64,000 nt of DNA from Streptomyces sp. 7-21 (GCF_016741785.1 NZ_JAERRL010000012.1:101102-165101), one strand, 5' to 3'; positions 6,887 to 16,152 are shown, numbered from the stretch's first letter. Numbers and translations are program-made. The notes: a model not told the origin generated them from the sequence alone.

Positions 6887-9259
6887 GTGCCAGATCGCGT
6901 GGGCGCATTCGGCGGGGCGCTGGCGGCTGCCGTCTACCTGCCGGACGACTACGCCGGGGAGCTGCGGCTGGCCGACGCCACCGGGGCGCCGGACGTCCGG
7001 CAGCGGTTCGACGAGCGCTGCCCCCGCGGCAGCGGCCACCCGGTCGCCCAGGCGTTCCGGGACGGCAGGCCGGTGTGGAACGCCGACGCCAGCGTCCCCG
7101 CCGCGCTGCCGCTGGGCGGCGGCGAGTCGGGGGAGGGCGGCCGCGTGATCCGTCCGGGCGGCGTGCTGGCGCTCTACACCCACGATCCCCTCGTCGGCGC
7201 CCCGGCCCGCCGGGTGCTGCTGGAGCTGTACGCGGACCACATCGCGGAGCGGCTGGGGGCGGCCGGGCAGCCGGAGCCGCTGCCGCAGCCGGCGCGGGTG
7301 CTGGAGACGCAGGGGATCGGCTGGTTCTCGATGGAGCTGAGCACCGGCCGGGTCGAGGTGAGCCCGGTGACGCTCGACCTGGTGGGCGTGCTGCCCGGCG
7401 CCTTCGACGGGCGGGTGGAGAGCCTGCTGGCGCACACCGTCGCCGAGGACCTGCCCGCGCTGATGTCGATCGTCGAGCCGTGGCCGATCGCGACGAACGC
7501 GACCCGGCAGCTGGAGTTCCGGGTGCGGATGTCCAGCGGGGAGCTGCGCTGGCTGCACATGCGCTGCCGGGTGCCGCTCGATGAGGCGGACCGGCCCGAG
7601 CACGTGCTGGGCCTGCTGGCCGACGCCGCGCACCTGCGTCCCAGCGCCGACGAGGTCTCCCGGGTGCAGCGGCTGTCCGCCACGCTGGCGACGGCCGTGA
7701 CGGTGCGCGACGTCAGCGAGATGGCCGTGGCGGCGCTGCGGGAGCTGGGTGCGGACCGGGTGGTGCTGGGCGTGCTGGAGGGTGACCGGCTGGTCATCAC
7801 CGCCTTCCACCCGGCCGAGCCGGATGTGTGGCCGGAGCAGTGGCGCGAGTCCTGGCCCGAGGCGCCCGCCACCGCGCTGCCGACGCTCACCGAGGCGCTG
7901 CGGGAGGGCACCACCAGCCTGTGGACGTCCGGCACCACGCTGGAACCGGGCCTGGCGGACATCGGCCCCGGCGGCATGGCGGTGCTGCCGCTGCTCGCCG
8001 ACGCCCGGGTGGTGGGGGCGTGCCTGGCCGGGTGGCGGTCGCCGCACGAGTTCGGCGCCGAGGAGCGGTTCCTGCTGTCGGCCACCGCCCGCCTGGTGGG
8101 GCAGGCCACGATGCGGGCGCGTGCCTTCGACGCGCAGCACGAGCTGGCCGAGATGCTGCAGCGGACCCTGCTGCCGCGCACGCTCCCGGAGCTGCCCGGC
8201 GGCGAGGCCGAGGCGCGCTACCTGCCTGCCACGGTCGGGCTGGACGTCGGCGGCGACTGGTATGACGTAATCCCGCTGACCGACCGGCACGTGGCGTTCG
8301 TGATCGGCGACGTGCAGGGGCACAGTGCCGCCGCCGCGACGATCATGGGACAGATCCGCACCGCGATCCGCGCCTACGCCGTGGAGGGCCACTCGCCGGA
8401 CGTCGTCATCTCCCACGCCAACCGCCTGCTGACCGGCATGGAGACCGACCTGTTCGCCACGTGCTGCTACGTGGCGATGGACATGGAGGAGGGCGACACC
8501 TGGTTCGTGCGCGCCGGGCACCTGCCGCCGCTGCTGCGCGACCCGGACGGCGCAACGCGGGAGATCGAGGTCGAGGGCGGCCCGCCGCTGGGTGTGGTGC
8601 CGGAGGCCGACTTCCCGATGACGACCATGGGCCTGTCGGCGGGCACGGTGCTGCTGCTGCTGACCGACGGGCTGGTGGAGTCCGCGACGCTGCCGGTGGA
8701 GGAGGGGCTGGCCCGCGTGCGGGAGACGCTCGGCGCGACGCCCGCCGGGGACGCCGGGGCGCTGGCCGACGCCCTGCTGGGCGGCTCCGGCCGCCGTGAC
8801 GATGACGTGGCGCTGCTGCTGCTGCGCTACGACGGCATGCGGGTCAAGCCCCGCCGGGCCGGCTGGGAGGTCTGGCGGCTGCCCGACGCCGTGGGCCACG
8901 CCCGCCGCTTCACCGCCCGCACGCTGCGCTCCTGGGGGGTGCGGGAGGACGCCGACGCGGTGCTGCTGGCGGTCTCCGAGCTGGTCACCAACGCCCTGGT
9001 CCACACCCAGGGCCCGGTGCGGCTGGACCTGACGCAGACGGGTGACCGGCTGCGGGTCGCGGTCAGCGACTCCTCGCCGCGCACGCCCGTCAAGGACAGC
9101 AGCGGCGACTGGGAGGCGACCGGCGGCCGGGGGATCATGCTGGTCGAGGCCGTCTCGCTGGCCTGGGGCTCGGTGCCGCTGAGCGGCGGCAAGCAGGTGT
9201 GGTGCGAGATTGCGCTGGCCCGCCCGCCCGGCGAGGAGCTGGAGACAGCCGCGTCCTGA
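6887..9259 (+). CDS. SpoIIE-family serine phosphatase with GAF, PAS and anti-sigma-type ATPase domains
   Basis: About 790 aa. GTG 6887 is preferred because GAGGAGG at 6869-6875 and AAGG just before it lie upstream; GTG 6863 is an in-frame alternative. Order of domains: N-terminal GAF-like region (1-140), PAS-like region with LRWLHMRCRVP (about 150-250), GAF (about 255-405), PP2C/SpoIIE phosphatase (about 425-640, with VGGDWYDVIPL, FVIGDVQGHSAAAA and LLLLTDGLVES), and a C-terminal HATPase_c domain (660-790) with SELVTNALVH and GGRGIMLVEAVS. Such proteins dephosphorylate anti-anti-sigma factors and may also phosphorylate them, linking a sensed signal to sigma-factor release. A single gene with no partner beside it; the SigB/F/G-type sigma factor at 40201 is one possible target. 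Confidence 0.93.
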   Translation: MPDRVGAFGGALAAAVYLPDDYAGELRLADATGAPDVRQRFDERCPRGSGHPVAQAFRDGRPVWNADASVPAALPLGGGESGEGGRVIRPGGVLALYTHDPLVGAPARRVLLELYADHIAERLGAAGQPEPLPQPARVLETQGIGWFSMELSTGRVEVSPVTLDLVGVLPGAFDGRVESLLAHTVAEDLPALMSIVEPWPIATNATRQLEFRVRMSSGELRWLHMRCRVPLDEADRPEHVLGLLADAAHLRPSADEVSRVQRLSATLATAVTVRDVSEMAVAALRELGADRVVLGVLEGDRLVITAFHPAEPDVWPEQWRESWPEAPATALPTLTEALREGTTSLWTSGTTLEPGLADIGPGGMAVLPLLADARVVGACLAGWRSPHEFGAEERFLLSATARLVGQATMRARAFDAQHELAEMLQRTLLPRTLPELPGGEAEARYLPATVGLDVGGDWYDVIPLTDRHVAFVIGDVQGHSAAAATIMGQIRTAIRAYAVEGHSPDVVISHANRLLTGMETDLFATCCYVAMDMEEGDTWFVRAGHLPPLLRDPDGATREIEVEGGPPLGVVPEADFPMTTMGLSAGTVLLLLTDGLVESATLPVEEGLARVRETLGATPAGDAGALADALLGGSGRRDDDVALLLLRYDGMRVKPRRAGWEVWRLPDAVGHARRFTARTLRSWGVREDADAVLLAVSELVTNALVHTQGPVRLDLTQTGDRLRVAVSDSSPRTPVKDSSGDWEATGGRGIMLVEAVSLAWGSVPLSGGKQVWCEIALARPPGEELETAAS

Positions 9260-9299
9260 GCTGAGCCGCGCCGCCTGTCCGTTTAGCGTTATATGTGAT

Positions 9300-9309
9300 G
9301 TTCGCGAAC
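9300..9309. promoter_or_regulatory. Palindrome upstream of the sugar transporter operon
   Basis: GTTCGCGAAC is a perfect 10-bp palindrome 19 bp before the ATG at 9329 and just after a TATATG-like -10 element at about 9290. It is placed like a repressor operator for the downstream transporter genes. The regulator is not identifiable here. Confidence 0.4.
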
Positions 9310-9328
9310 GAGGGGCGATGAGGTCGCG

Positions 9329-10477
9329 ATGATGTCGAAGGCCATACGGAGGCCGGCCCGGCGGCCACGGCCCCCAGCGGCGGCCCCCGCACCCGTGTCC
9401 GCCGCCCTGGTGGCGCTGGCGGTGCTGGCAGGGCTGGGCACGCTCGCCGGCTGCGGCACCGCCGGGCACGACCCCGGCGCCCAGAGCGCGCCCTCGATCG
9501 GCGTGCTGATGCCCGACACCCAGACCGCGCGCTGGGAGGAGTTCGACGACCCGTTCCTGGAGCGGTACATCAAGGACCGCTGCCCCCGCTGCACCGTCGA
9601 GTCCGTCAACGCCCAGAACGACGTCGCCGTCCAGCAGCGGCAGATGATGTCCATGATCACCGCGGGCTACGACGTGCTGATCCTCAGCGCCGTGGACGCC
9701 ACCGCCATCGCCTCCTCCGTCGAGGAGGCCGACCGCGAGGGCATCCCCGTCATCGCCTACGACCGCATGGCTCAGGGCCCCATCGACGCGTACGTGTCGT
9801 TCGACAACTCCCGGGTCGGCGAGCTCCAGGGCTACGCCCTGCTGGGGGCGCTCGCCGGTGTCGGCCGGAACCGCGACGCCCGCATCGTGCTGATGAACGG
9901 CTCCGCGACCGACCCGAACGCCGAGGTGTTCGCGCGCGGCGCTAGGCAGGTTCTCGCCGGCCAGGTCGACATCGTCAGGGAGTTCGACACCCCCGGCTGG
10001 GCACCGCGCCACGCCCGGCTCAACATGTCCGGCGCCCTCGCCGACCTCGGCCCCGACCACATCGACGGCGTCCTGGCCACCAGCGACGGGCTGGCCGCCG
10101 GCGTCATCGCCGCCTACCGCGCCGCGCAGATCGACCCGCCGCCCCCCGTCACCGGGCAGGACGCCGAGCTCGCCGCCATCCAGCGGATCCTCGAGGGTGA
10201 CCAGTACATGACGGTCTACAAGCCCTACCAGGAGGAGGCCCGCCCCGCCGCCGCCATGGCCGTCGCGCTCGCCCGCGGCGAGTCCCCCGACTCCGCCGCC
10301 ACCACCACCGTCCCGCTCGGCGACGGCTCCCGTGTCCCCGCCGTGCTGGCCGAACCGCTCGCGGTGACGGCGGGCAACGTCAAGTCCGAGGTCGTCGGCG
10401 ACGGCCTGTACACGGCCGAGGACATCTGCACGCCCCGCTACGAAGAGGCGTGCCGCAGGAACGGACTGCTGCCGTGA
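9329..10477 (+). CDS. Sugar ABC transporter substrate-binding lipoprotein (XylF-like)
   Basis: 382 aa. A twin-Arg/Pro-rich start is followed by a hydrophobic core and lipobox LAGC (Cys42). The mature part is a type-I periplasmic-binding fold of the xylose/ribose class: IGVLMPDTQTARWEEFD, VQQRQMMSMITAGYDVLILSAVD, GIPVIAYDRM, GQDAELAAIQRILEGDQYMTVYK. It captures a pentose or related sugar outside the membrane and delivers it to the permease at 11262. It is the first gene of a three-gene operon; its stop overlaps the next start (GTGA). The exact sugar is inferred. Confidence 0.92.
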   Translation: MMSKAIRRPARRPRPPAAAPAPVSAALVALAVLAGLGTLAGCGTAGHDPGAQSAPSIGVLMPDTQTARWEEFDDPFLERYIKDRCPRCTVESVNAQNDVAVQQRQMMSMITAGYDVLILSAVDATAIASSVEEADREGIPVIAYDRMAQGPIDAYVSFDNSRVGELQGYALLGALAGVGRNRDARIVLMNGSATDPNAEVFARGARQVLAGQVDIVREFDTPGWAPRHARLNMSGALADLGPDHIDGVLATSDGLAAGVIAAYRAAQIDPPPPVTGQDAELAAIQRILEGDQYMTVYKPYQEEARPAAAMAVALARGESPDSAATTTVPLGDGSRVPAVLAEPLAVTAGNVKSEVVGDGLYTAEDICTPRYEEACRRNGLLP

Positions 10478-11271
10478 CCAGCGCGGACAGAGCGGGCGGA
10501 GCGCGGGGCGAGCCCCCGATGCTGCGGCTGCGCGGCGTCTCCAAGCGCTTCGGCGCCGTGCAGGCGCTGTCCCAGGTCAGCCTGGACATCCGGGCCGGCG
10601 AGGTCGTCGCGCTCGTCGGCGACAACGGCGCGGGCAAGTCCACCCTGGTCAGGGTGGTCTCCGGCGTCGACCCCGCCGACGAGGGCGTCATCGAGTGGGA
10701 GGGCAGCCCCGTCCGGCTCGGCCAGCCCCACGACGCCAAGGCGCTGGGCATCGCCGCCGTCTACCAGGACCTCGCCCTGTGCGAGAACCTCGACGTCGTC
10801 AGCAACGTGTTCCTCGGCAGGGAGATCCACCGCCTGGGCGTGCTCGACGAGGTCGCCATGGAACGCCGCGCCCGGGACCTGCTCGGCGGCCTGGCCCTGC
10901 GCGTCCCCAGCCGCCGCGTGCCCGTCCGGGCGCTCTCCGGCGGCCAGCGGCAGATGGTGGCCGTCTACCGCGCCCTGCTGGGCGACCCGCGGCTGGTGCT
11001 GCTGGACGAGCCGACCGCCGCGCTCGGCGTCGAGCAGTCCGCCCAGACCTTCGACCTCATCGAACGCCTGCGGGAACGGGGACTGGGAATCATGATCATC
11101 ACGCACAACCTGTCCGACGTGAAGGCCGTCGCCGACCAGGTCGCCGTGCTGCGCCACGGCCGCAACAACGGCTTCTTCGACGTCCGGACCGCCTCGCAGG
11201 AACAGATCCTGTCGTCCGTCACCGGGGCCACCGACAACACCGCGATGCGGGCGGAGCGCCGATGGCCGTGA
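10474..11271 (+). CDS. Sugar ABC transporter ATP-binding protein (XylG-like, single ATPase domain)
   Basis: The GTG at 10474 overlaps the preceding stop codon (GTGA), a translational-coupling arrangement. 265 aa, about half the length of classical two-domain RbsA/XylG, so it likely works as a homodimer. Walker A GDNGAGKST at residues 49-57, signature LSGGQRQMVAVYRALL, Walker B LVLLDEPTAALG and switch histidine region IITHNLSDV are all present. It powers import by the 9329 and 11262 products on the cytoplasmic side. Confidence 0.93.
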   Translation: MTSADRAGGARGEPPMLRLRGVSKRFGAVQALSQVSLDIRAGEVVALVGDNGAGKSTLVRVVSGVDPADEGVIEWEGSPVRLGQPHDAKALGIAAVYQDLALCENLDVVSNVFLGREIHRLGVLDEVAMERRARDLLGGLALRVPSRRVPVRALSGGQRQMVAVYRALLGDPRLVLLDEPTAALGVEQSAQTFDLIERLRERGLGIMIITHNLSDVKAVADQVAVLRHGRNNGFFDVRTASQEQILSSVTGATDNTAMRAERRWP

Positions 11272-12482
11272 ACCAGCCCGCCACCGTCCCGGCACCCGGC
11301 AACGGGCCCCGCCGGTACCTCGCCGAGGTCTACCGCAGGACACGCGGCGGCGAACTGAGCGCGCTGCCCGTCGTCGCCGCGCTGCTGGTCATCTGGCTGG
11401 TGTTCCAGTCGCTCGACGGCAGCTTCCTGTCGCCGCGCAACCTGTCCACGCTCAGCGTCGACATCACCGCGCTGGGGCTGATGGCGGTCGGCGCCGTCTT
11501 CGTGCTGCTCGTCGGGGACATCGACCTGTCGGTCGCCTCCGTCAGCGCGCTCAGCGCCGCGCTCTTCGCCATCCTCAACGCCAACCACGGCGTGCCCGAG
11601 TGGCTGGCCCTGCTGCTGGCCGTCTGCGCCGGCGCGGCCATCGGGGTGTTCCACGGCCTGTTCGTGGCGCGCCTGGGCGTGCCCGCGTTCGTCGTCACCC
11701 TGGCCGGGCTGCTCGGCTGGAACGGGCTGATGCTGTACATCCTCGGCCCCACCGGCAGCATCAACCTCAACGACGAAGGGCTCCTCGCCCGGCTGACCAG
11801 CACCTACTTCCCCGGCGCCACGGCCTACGGGCTGGCCGCGCTGAGCGTCGCCGGGTTCTTCCTGTTCTCGTGGCTCCAGCGGCGGCGGCGCTCGGCGGCC
11901 GGGCTGCCGGTCCGGGCGGCCGGCGAGATCGTGGCGCGCACGGCCGTGCTCGCGGTGATCACCTTCGCGGCGGCGGCCGTCCTCGCCGCCTTCCAGGGGC
12001 TGCCGCTGGCGCTGGTGCTGTTCCTGGCGGTGGTGACCGGGCTGGAATTCGTGCTGCGCCGCACCACCTACGGCCGGAAGGTGTTCTCCCTCGGCGGCGG
12101 ACAGGAGGCGGCCCGCCGCGCCGGGGTCGACATCGTCGCCGTGCGGGTCTCCGTCTTCGCCATCTCCAGCACCATGGCCGCGCTCGGCGGGCTGTTCTTC
12201 GCCTCCCGCGTCTCGTCCGTCAGCCAGGCGGCGGGCAGCGGCGAACTGCTGATCAACGTGATCGCCGCCGCCGTCATCGGTGGCACCAGCCTCTACGGCG
12301 GGCGCGGCAGCACGTGGGCGGCGGTGCTCGGCGTGCTGGTCATCCAGTCCATCGCCTCGGGCATGGCGCTGCTCGGCATCGAGATCGCCGTGCAGTACAT
12401 GATCACCGGGGCCGTGCTGCTGGCCGCCATCGTGCTGGACTCTCTCAACCGCCGCTCCTCGCTCAGCATCGGCCACGCGTGA
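11262..12482 (+). CDS. Sugar ABC transporter permease (XylH-like)
   Basis: The ATG at 11262 overlaps the end of the ATPase gene by 10 bp. 406 aa with about ten hydrophobic segments and the family stretches VFVLLVGDIDLSVASVSAL, GVPAFVVTLAGLLGWNGLML and INVIAAAVIGGTSLYGGRGS. It forms the membrane pore of the importer. Last gene of the operon, followed by a hairpin at 12492-12509. Confidence 0.93.
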   Translation: MAVNQPATVPAPGNGPRRYLAEVYRRTRGGELSALPVVAALLVIWLVFQSLDGSFLSPRNLSTLSVDITALGLMAVGAVFVLLVGDIDLSVASVSALSAALFAILNANHGVPEWLALLLAVCAGAAIGVFHGLFVARLGVPAFVVTLAGLLGWNGLMLYILGPTGSINLNDEGLLARLTSTYFPGATAYGLAALSVAGFFLFSWLQRRRRSAAGLPVRAAGEIVARTAVLAVITFAAAAVLAAFQGLPLALVLFLAVVTGLEFVLRRTTYGRKVFSLGGGQEAARRAGVDIVAVRVSVFAISSTMAALGGLFFASRVSSVSQAAGSGELLINVIAAAVIGGTSLYGGRGSTWAAVLGVLVIQSIASGMALLGIEIAVQYMITGAVLLAAIVLDSLNRRSSLSIGHA

Positions 12483-12491
12483 CGGCCGCGC

Positions 12492-12509
12492 CCGGCCGGC
12501 GGCGGCCGG
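12492..12509. terminator. Hairpin between convergent genes
   Basis: CCGGCCG and CGGCCGG form a 7-bp perfect stem with a GCGG loop exactly between the permease stop and the stop of the VOC gene. It can serve both directions. Confidence 0.6.
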
Positions 12510-12992
12510 TCAGCCCCGGGCCGCCTCCTCGATGACGCTGAGGTCGATCTTGCGCATCTTCAGCATGGCCTCGGTGACCCGGGCGGCGACGGCGGGGTCG
12601 TCGCTGCCGGTCAGCTCGTTCAGCCGCCGCGGCACGATCTGCCAGGACAGGCCGTACCTGTCCTTCAGCCAGCCGCACTGCGACTCCTGGCCGCCGTCAG
12701 CGGTCAGCGCCTCCCACAGCCGGTCCACCTCGGCCTGGTCCTCGCAGGCCACCATCAGCGAGATGGCCTCGGTGAAGCGGAACTGCGGGCCGCCGTTGAT
12801 CGCCGAGAACTGCTGGCCCGCCAGCTCGAAGACGAGGTAGACGACGTCGCCCGGCCTGCCGGGGCCGGCCTCCGTGTACCGCTGCACCTCCACGATCCGC
12901 GAATCGTCGAACAGCGAGCAGTAGAACGCGGCCGCCTCCTCCGCGTTGCCGTCGAACCACAGGCAGGTCGTGATCTTCTGGACGTCCGGCAT
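12510..12992 (-). CDS. VOC-family (PhnB/3-demethylubiquinone-type) protein
   Basis: 160 aa. It begins MPDVQKITTCLWFDGNAEEAAAFYCSLF and carries GLSWQIVPRRLNELTGSDDP, typical of the PhnB-like glyoxalase/bleomycin-resistance superfamily, which dimerises through beta-alpha-beta repeats. Members have diverse or unknown small-molecule activities. Single gene, convergent with the sugar transporter operon. Confidence 0.9.
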   Translation of the reverse strand: MPDVQKITTCLWFDGNAEEAAAFYCSLFDDSRIVEVQRYTEAGPGRPGDVVYLVFELAGQQFSAINGGPQFRFTEAISLMVACEDQAEVDRLWEALTADGGQESQCGWLKDRYGLSWQIVPRRLNELTGSDDPAVAARVTEAMLKMRKIDLSVIEEAARG

Positions 12993-13124
12993 GATCCGTG
13001 CTCCGTTTCCCCGGGTCCCCGGTGGCGGGTGTGTGCGTCACGGTGGGGACCCGGGCGGCCGCCGGAACTCATCGCGGCGCGGCGCGCGGAACCCGGACGG
13101 GCGAGCCGGCCGCGGGACCGGGCG

Positions 13125-13717
13125 TCAGGGCCAGTCCACCGCCGGCTTGAGCGCCTCCCAGCTGGACGTCAGCAGCTCCCAGGCCAGGAAGCAGTCCGCG
13201 TCGGTCGCGGCATCCTGGCTCGTGCCGCCCCTGGCGTACCAGGCGTGGCAGCGGCCCAGGTCGCTGACCGCGTCGTCCAGCCGGCTGATCGCCATGGCGG
13301 CGTCGGTGTACTCCTCCGGGGCGGGGGCGCTGTCGATTTTCTCCGTCATCGCCCCGGTCAGCTCCGTGACCGCCTCGGTGAGGGCGCTGAGGCCGCAGCT
13401 GTCCCGCGGGCCGCCCGGCAGGCCCGGGGCGCAGTAGACGAGCATCGTGTCGAGCGCCGCCATCTGGCGCCGAACTCGTGGAAGGACACGGTGTCCGGCT
13501 GGCCCGCCGCGGCCCCGGGCGTCCCGCCGTCCTCCCCGCCGGCCTCCTCGCCGGCCGCCGTACCGGCGTTGCGGGTACCGGCCTCCCCGGCGTCGCCGCC
13601 GCACCCCGCCAGGAGCGGCACGGCGACCGCGGCGAGGACGGCGAGGACGGCGGGGAGGGCGGGGAGGGCGAGGACGGCACGAAAGGTGCGGCCCCGCCCG
13701 CGTGCGTCGTGGCGCAT
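13125..13717 (-). pseudogene. Small lipoprotein gene with an apparent frameshift
   Basis: The ATG at 13717 has an excellent AAGGAGGG site and a clear lipoprotein signal (LALPALPAVLAVLAAVAVPLLAGC), then an acidic linker and DTVSFHEFGARW. Around 13465-13475 the frame must change to continue into QMAALDTMLVYCAPGLPGG ... SSWEALKPAVDWP, which ends at 13125. The span is 593 bp, one base short of a whole number of codons. Joined, it would be a secreted protein of about 197 aa with paired cysteines. Either a one-base loss has broken it or the sequence has an error. Function unknown. Confidence 0.7.
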
Positions 13718-13858
13718 GGTCTCGTTCCCTCCTTGGGCCCGGCTCTGTTCCCAGCCCGGACATCGTGGTCCCGCCGCCCGGGCACCGGTCCCGGCGCACG
13801 TCGCGACGCCCACGCGTCACGCCCGCTGCCCGGCGGCACGCGGAGCTAGGGTGACGCC

Positions 13859-14611
13859 GTGACCGGATTCTCCCTGCGGTATGTCGGCGGGCCGACGGCC
13901 CTGATCGAGACCGGTGGCGTGCGGCTGCTGACGGACCCGACGTTCGACGGCCCGGGGGAGTACCCCGTCGTCGGCCGGGCGCTGGCCAAGACGGAGGGCC
14001 CGGCCGTCTCGGCCTACCACCTCGGGCCGGTGGACGCCGTGCTGCTCTCGCACGACCAGCACCCGGACAACCTGGACGCCGCCGGCCGGGTCCTGCTGTC
14101 GACCACCCCGCTGACGCTGTCCACCCGCGCCGCGCGCGAGCGGCTCGGCGATCCGGTGCGGGCGCTCGACCCGTGGCAGAGCGCCAGCGTCGGCCCGCTG
14201 CGCGTCACCGCGCTGCCCGCGCGCCACGGCCCCGAGGGCACCGAGCACGTCACCGGGCCCGTCCTCGGCTTCGCACTCGACGGCGAGGGCCTGCCGCGGG
14301 TCTACCTCAGCGGCGACAACGCCTCGCTTGAGGTGGTCGCCCAGATCGCCGAGCGGCTCGGGCCGTTCGACGTGGCGGTGCTGTGCGCGGGCGCCGCCCG
14401 CACCTCGCTGGTGGCCGGGAACCTGACGTTCAGCAGCGCGGACGCCGCCCGCGCCGCCCGGCTGCTGGACGCGCGGGCCGTCATCCCGCTGCACTTCGAG
14501 CACTGGACGCACGTCACCGAGGGCGCGGACGCACTGGAGCGGGCCTTCGCCGAGGCGGGCCTCGCCGAGCGGCTGCGCCTGCCCCGCCCCGGCGAGACCC
14601 TCACCGTCTGA
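13859..14611 (+). CDS. MBL-fold metal-dependent hydrolase (UlaG-like)
   Basis: GTG start, 250 aa. The metallo-beta-lactamase fold is shown by ETGGVRLLTDPTF, the metal motif SHDQHPDNLD, LPARHGPEG, LSGDNAS and the C-terminal PLHFEHW. This is the branch that includes L-ascorbate-6-phosphate lactonase and many uncharacterised hydrolases. Likely cytoplasmic, binding one or two Zn or Mn ions. Substrate not predictable; the neighbours give no pathway. Confidence 0.88.
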   Translation: MTGFSLRYVGGPTALIETGGVRLLTDPTFDGPGEYPVVGRALAKTEGPAVSAYHLGPVDAVLLSHDQHPDNLDAAGRVLLSTTPLTLSTRAARERLGDPVRALDPWQSASVGPLRVTALPARHGPEGTEHVTGPVLGFALDGEGLPRVYLSGDNASLEVVAQIAERLGPFDVAVLCAGAARTSLVAGNLTFSSADAARAARLLDARAVIPLHFEHWTHVTEGADALERAFAEAGLAERLRLPRPGETLTV

Positions 14612-14641
14612 CCGGCCCGCGCGGCCCCGGCCTCCCGGCGC

Positions 14642-16069
14642 TCAGCCGGCGGCGGCCCCGAACCACCGCGGCAGCCGCTCCAGCAGCTCCGCCTGGTCCT
14701 CGCCGGCCCACGCCACGTGGCCGTCCGGCCGCAGCAGCACGGCCGGCACGTCCAGCTCGCTGACGTCCACCACGTGGTCGACGCGGTCCTCCCAGCCCGC
14801 CACCGACAGCCGGCCGGTCTGGTCGAGCAGCAGCCCCCGGCCGCCGTGCATCAGGCCGTACAGCGGCCCCTGCCCCAGCAGCACGTCCCGCAGCCGGCGG
14901 CCGACCAGCTCATGCCCGCCGCCGAGGTCGTAGCGGACCGCGATCTGGGTGATCTTCTCGGTCAGGCGGCGGTTGACCTCCGGCAGCTCCACCAGCTCCG
15001 TCATCAGCTGCCGCATCGCACGGCCGTCCGCCGTGGTCGCCATCAGCGCCATCTGCGCACGGGTGCTGACCAGCACGTCGGCGGCCACCGGGTGCCGCTC
15101 GTCGTGGTAGCTGTCCAGCAGCCCCTTCGGCGCCCAGCCGTTCACCTCGGCGGCCAGCTTCCAGCCGAGGTTGAACGCGTCCTGCACCCCGAGGTTGAGC
15201 CCCTGCCCGCCGACCGGCGGATGGATGTGCGCCGCGTCGCCTGCCAGCAGCACCCGGCCGACCCGGTAGCGCTCGGCCTGCCGGGTGGCGTCGCCGAAGC
15301 GGGACAGCCAGCGCGGCGAGTGCACACCGAAGTCCGTGCCCGCTACCGCCCGCAGCTGCCGCCGGAACTCCTCCAGCGTCGGCGGCTGGGAGCGGTCCCC
15401 GGGCGGCTCCGCGCCCGGCACCACGATGCGGTGCGTGCCGCCCTCGCCGGTCGGCCCGATGGCGAACCGCAGCTGCCGGGGGCGGATATCGGCCATCGCG
15501 GCGGCCACCGTCTCCGGATCCGCCGTCACCTCCATGTCGCCCAGCAGCGTCTCCACCCGGGTCGGCTCGCCCGGGAAGGCCACCCCGAGCAGCTTGCGCA
15601 CCGTGCTGCGGCCGCCGTCGCAGCCGACGAGATACCGCGCCCGCACCCGCTCGCCGCTGGCGAGTTCGGCCGTCACCCCGTCCTCGTCCTGGCTGAGCCC
15701 GGCCACCTCACAGCCGCGCCGGATGTCCGCGCCGAGTTCGGCGGCCCGCTCGGCCAGCAGCTGGTCGATGAGGGGCTGCGGCATGCCCAGCACGTAGCCG
15801 TGCGCGGTGTCCAGGCCCTCGGGCGGGGGCGCGGGGATGGCAGCGAAGAAGCCGCCGAGCGGATACGTCGTGCCCCGGGCCAGGAACCGGTCGAGCAGCC
15901 CGCGCTGCGCCATGATCTCGATGCTGCGGGCGTGCAGCCCCAGCGCCCGCACGACGGGGAACGGCTTCTCGTCCCGTTCCAGCACGCACACCCGCACGCC
16001 GTGCAGCCGCAGTTCACTCGCCAGCATCATGCCGGTCGGCCCGCCGCCGACCACGATGACGTCACACAC
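14642..16069 (-). CDS. rox: Rifampicin monooxygenase
   Basis: 475 aa from the GTG at 16069, next to GAGGGGG, matching the length of known rifampicin monooxygenases. The N-terminal FAD-binding GGGPTG (residues 8-13), the mid-protein DG motif YLVGCDGGRSTVRKLLG and the second FAD motif VLLAGDAAHIHPP are present. Long stretches (AGTDFGVHSPRWLSRFGDAT, GLNLGVQDAFNLGWKLAAE, LLLDQTGRLSVAGW, C-terminal LPRWFGAAAG) closely resemble the Nocardia and Streptomyces enzymes as I recall them. It hydroxylates rifamycins with NADPH and O2, opening the ansa bridge and inactivating the drug. A 25-bp palindrome 54 bp upstream resembles the regulatory element found before such genes. Confidence 0.92.
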   Translation of the reverse strand: MCDVIVVGGGPTGMMLASELRLHGVRVCVLERDEKPFPVVRALGLHARSIEIMAQRGLLDRFLARGTTYPLGGFFAAIPAPPPEGLDTAHGYVLGMPQPLIDQLLAERAAELGADIRRGCEVAGLSQDEDGVTAELASGERVRARYLVGCDGGRSTVRKLLGVAFPGEPTRVETLLGDMEVTADPETVAAAMADIRPRQLRFAIGPTGEGGTHRIVVPGAEPPGDRSQPPTLEEFRRQLRAVAGTDFGVHSPRWLSRFGDATRQAERYRVGRVLLAGDAAHIHPPVGGQGLNLGVQDAFNLGWKLAAEVNGWAPKGLLDSYHDERHPVAADVLVSTRAQMALMATTADGRAMRQLMTELVELPEVNRRLTEKITQIAVRYDLGGGHELVGRRLRDVLLGQGPLYGLMHGGRGLLLDQTGRLSVAGWEDRVDHVVDVSELDVPAVLLRPDGHVAWAGEDQAELLERLPRWFGAAAG

Positions 16070-16122
16070 GTCAACCCCCTCGGCCCGGTCTATCCGTTCG
16101 GAGCGGGCATTGTGCGGCACTT

Positions 16123-16147
16123 GGGGGGTCTTGCCACAAGATCCCCC
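16123..16147. promoter_or_regulatory. 25-bp imperfect palindrome upstream of rox, RAE-like element
   Basis: The arms GGGGGGTCTTG (16123-16133) and CAAGATCCCCC (16137-16147) match at 10 of 11 positions around a CCA centre, 54 bp before the rox start. Rifamycin-inactivating genes in actinomycetes are preceded by an inverted repeat named the rifamycin-associated element, needed for drug induction. Position and symmetry fit; I have not compared it base by base with the published consensus. A TATAG-like -10 on the reverse strand (about 16152-16157) would place the transcript start inside the palindrome. Confidence 0.7.
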
Positions 16148-16152
16148 ATGTG

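Noticed and set aside
5255..10060. A 1601-codon open frame on the reverse strand
   Set aside because: It is antisense to the TPR-like, SpoIIE and XylF genes, is Arg/Gly/His/Gln-rich and has no ribosome site. Long antisense frames are expected at this GC content.
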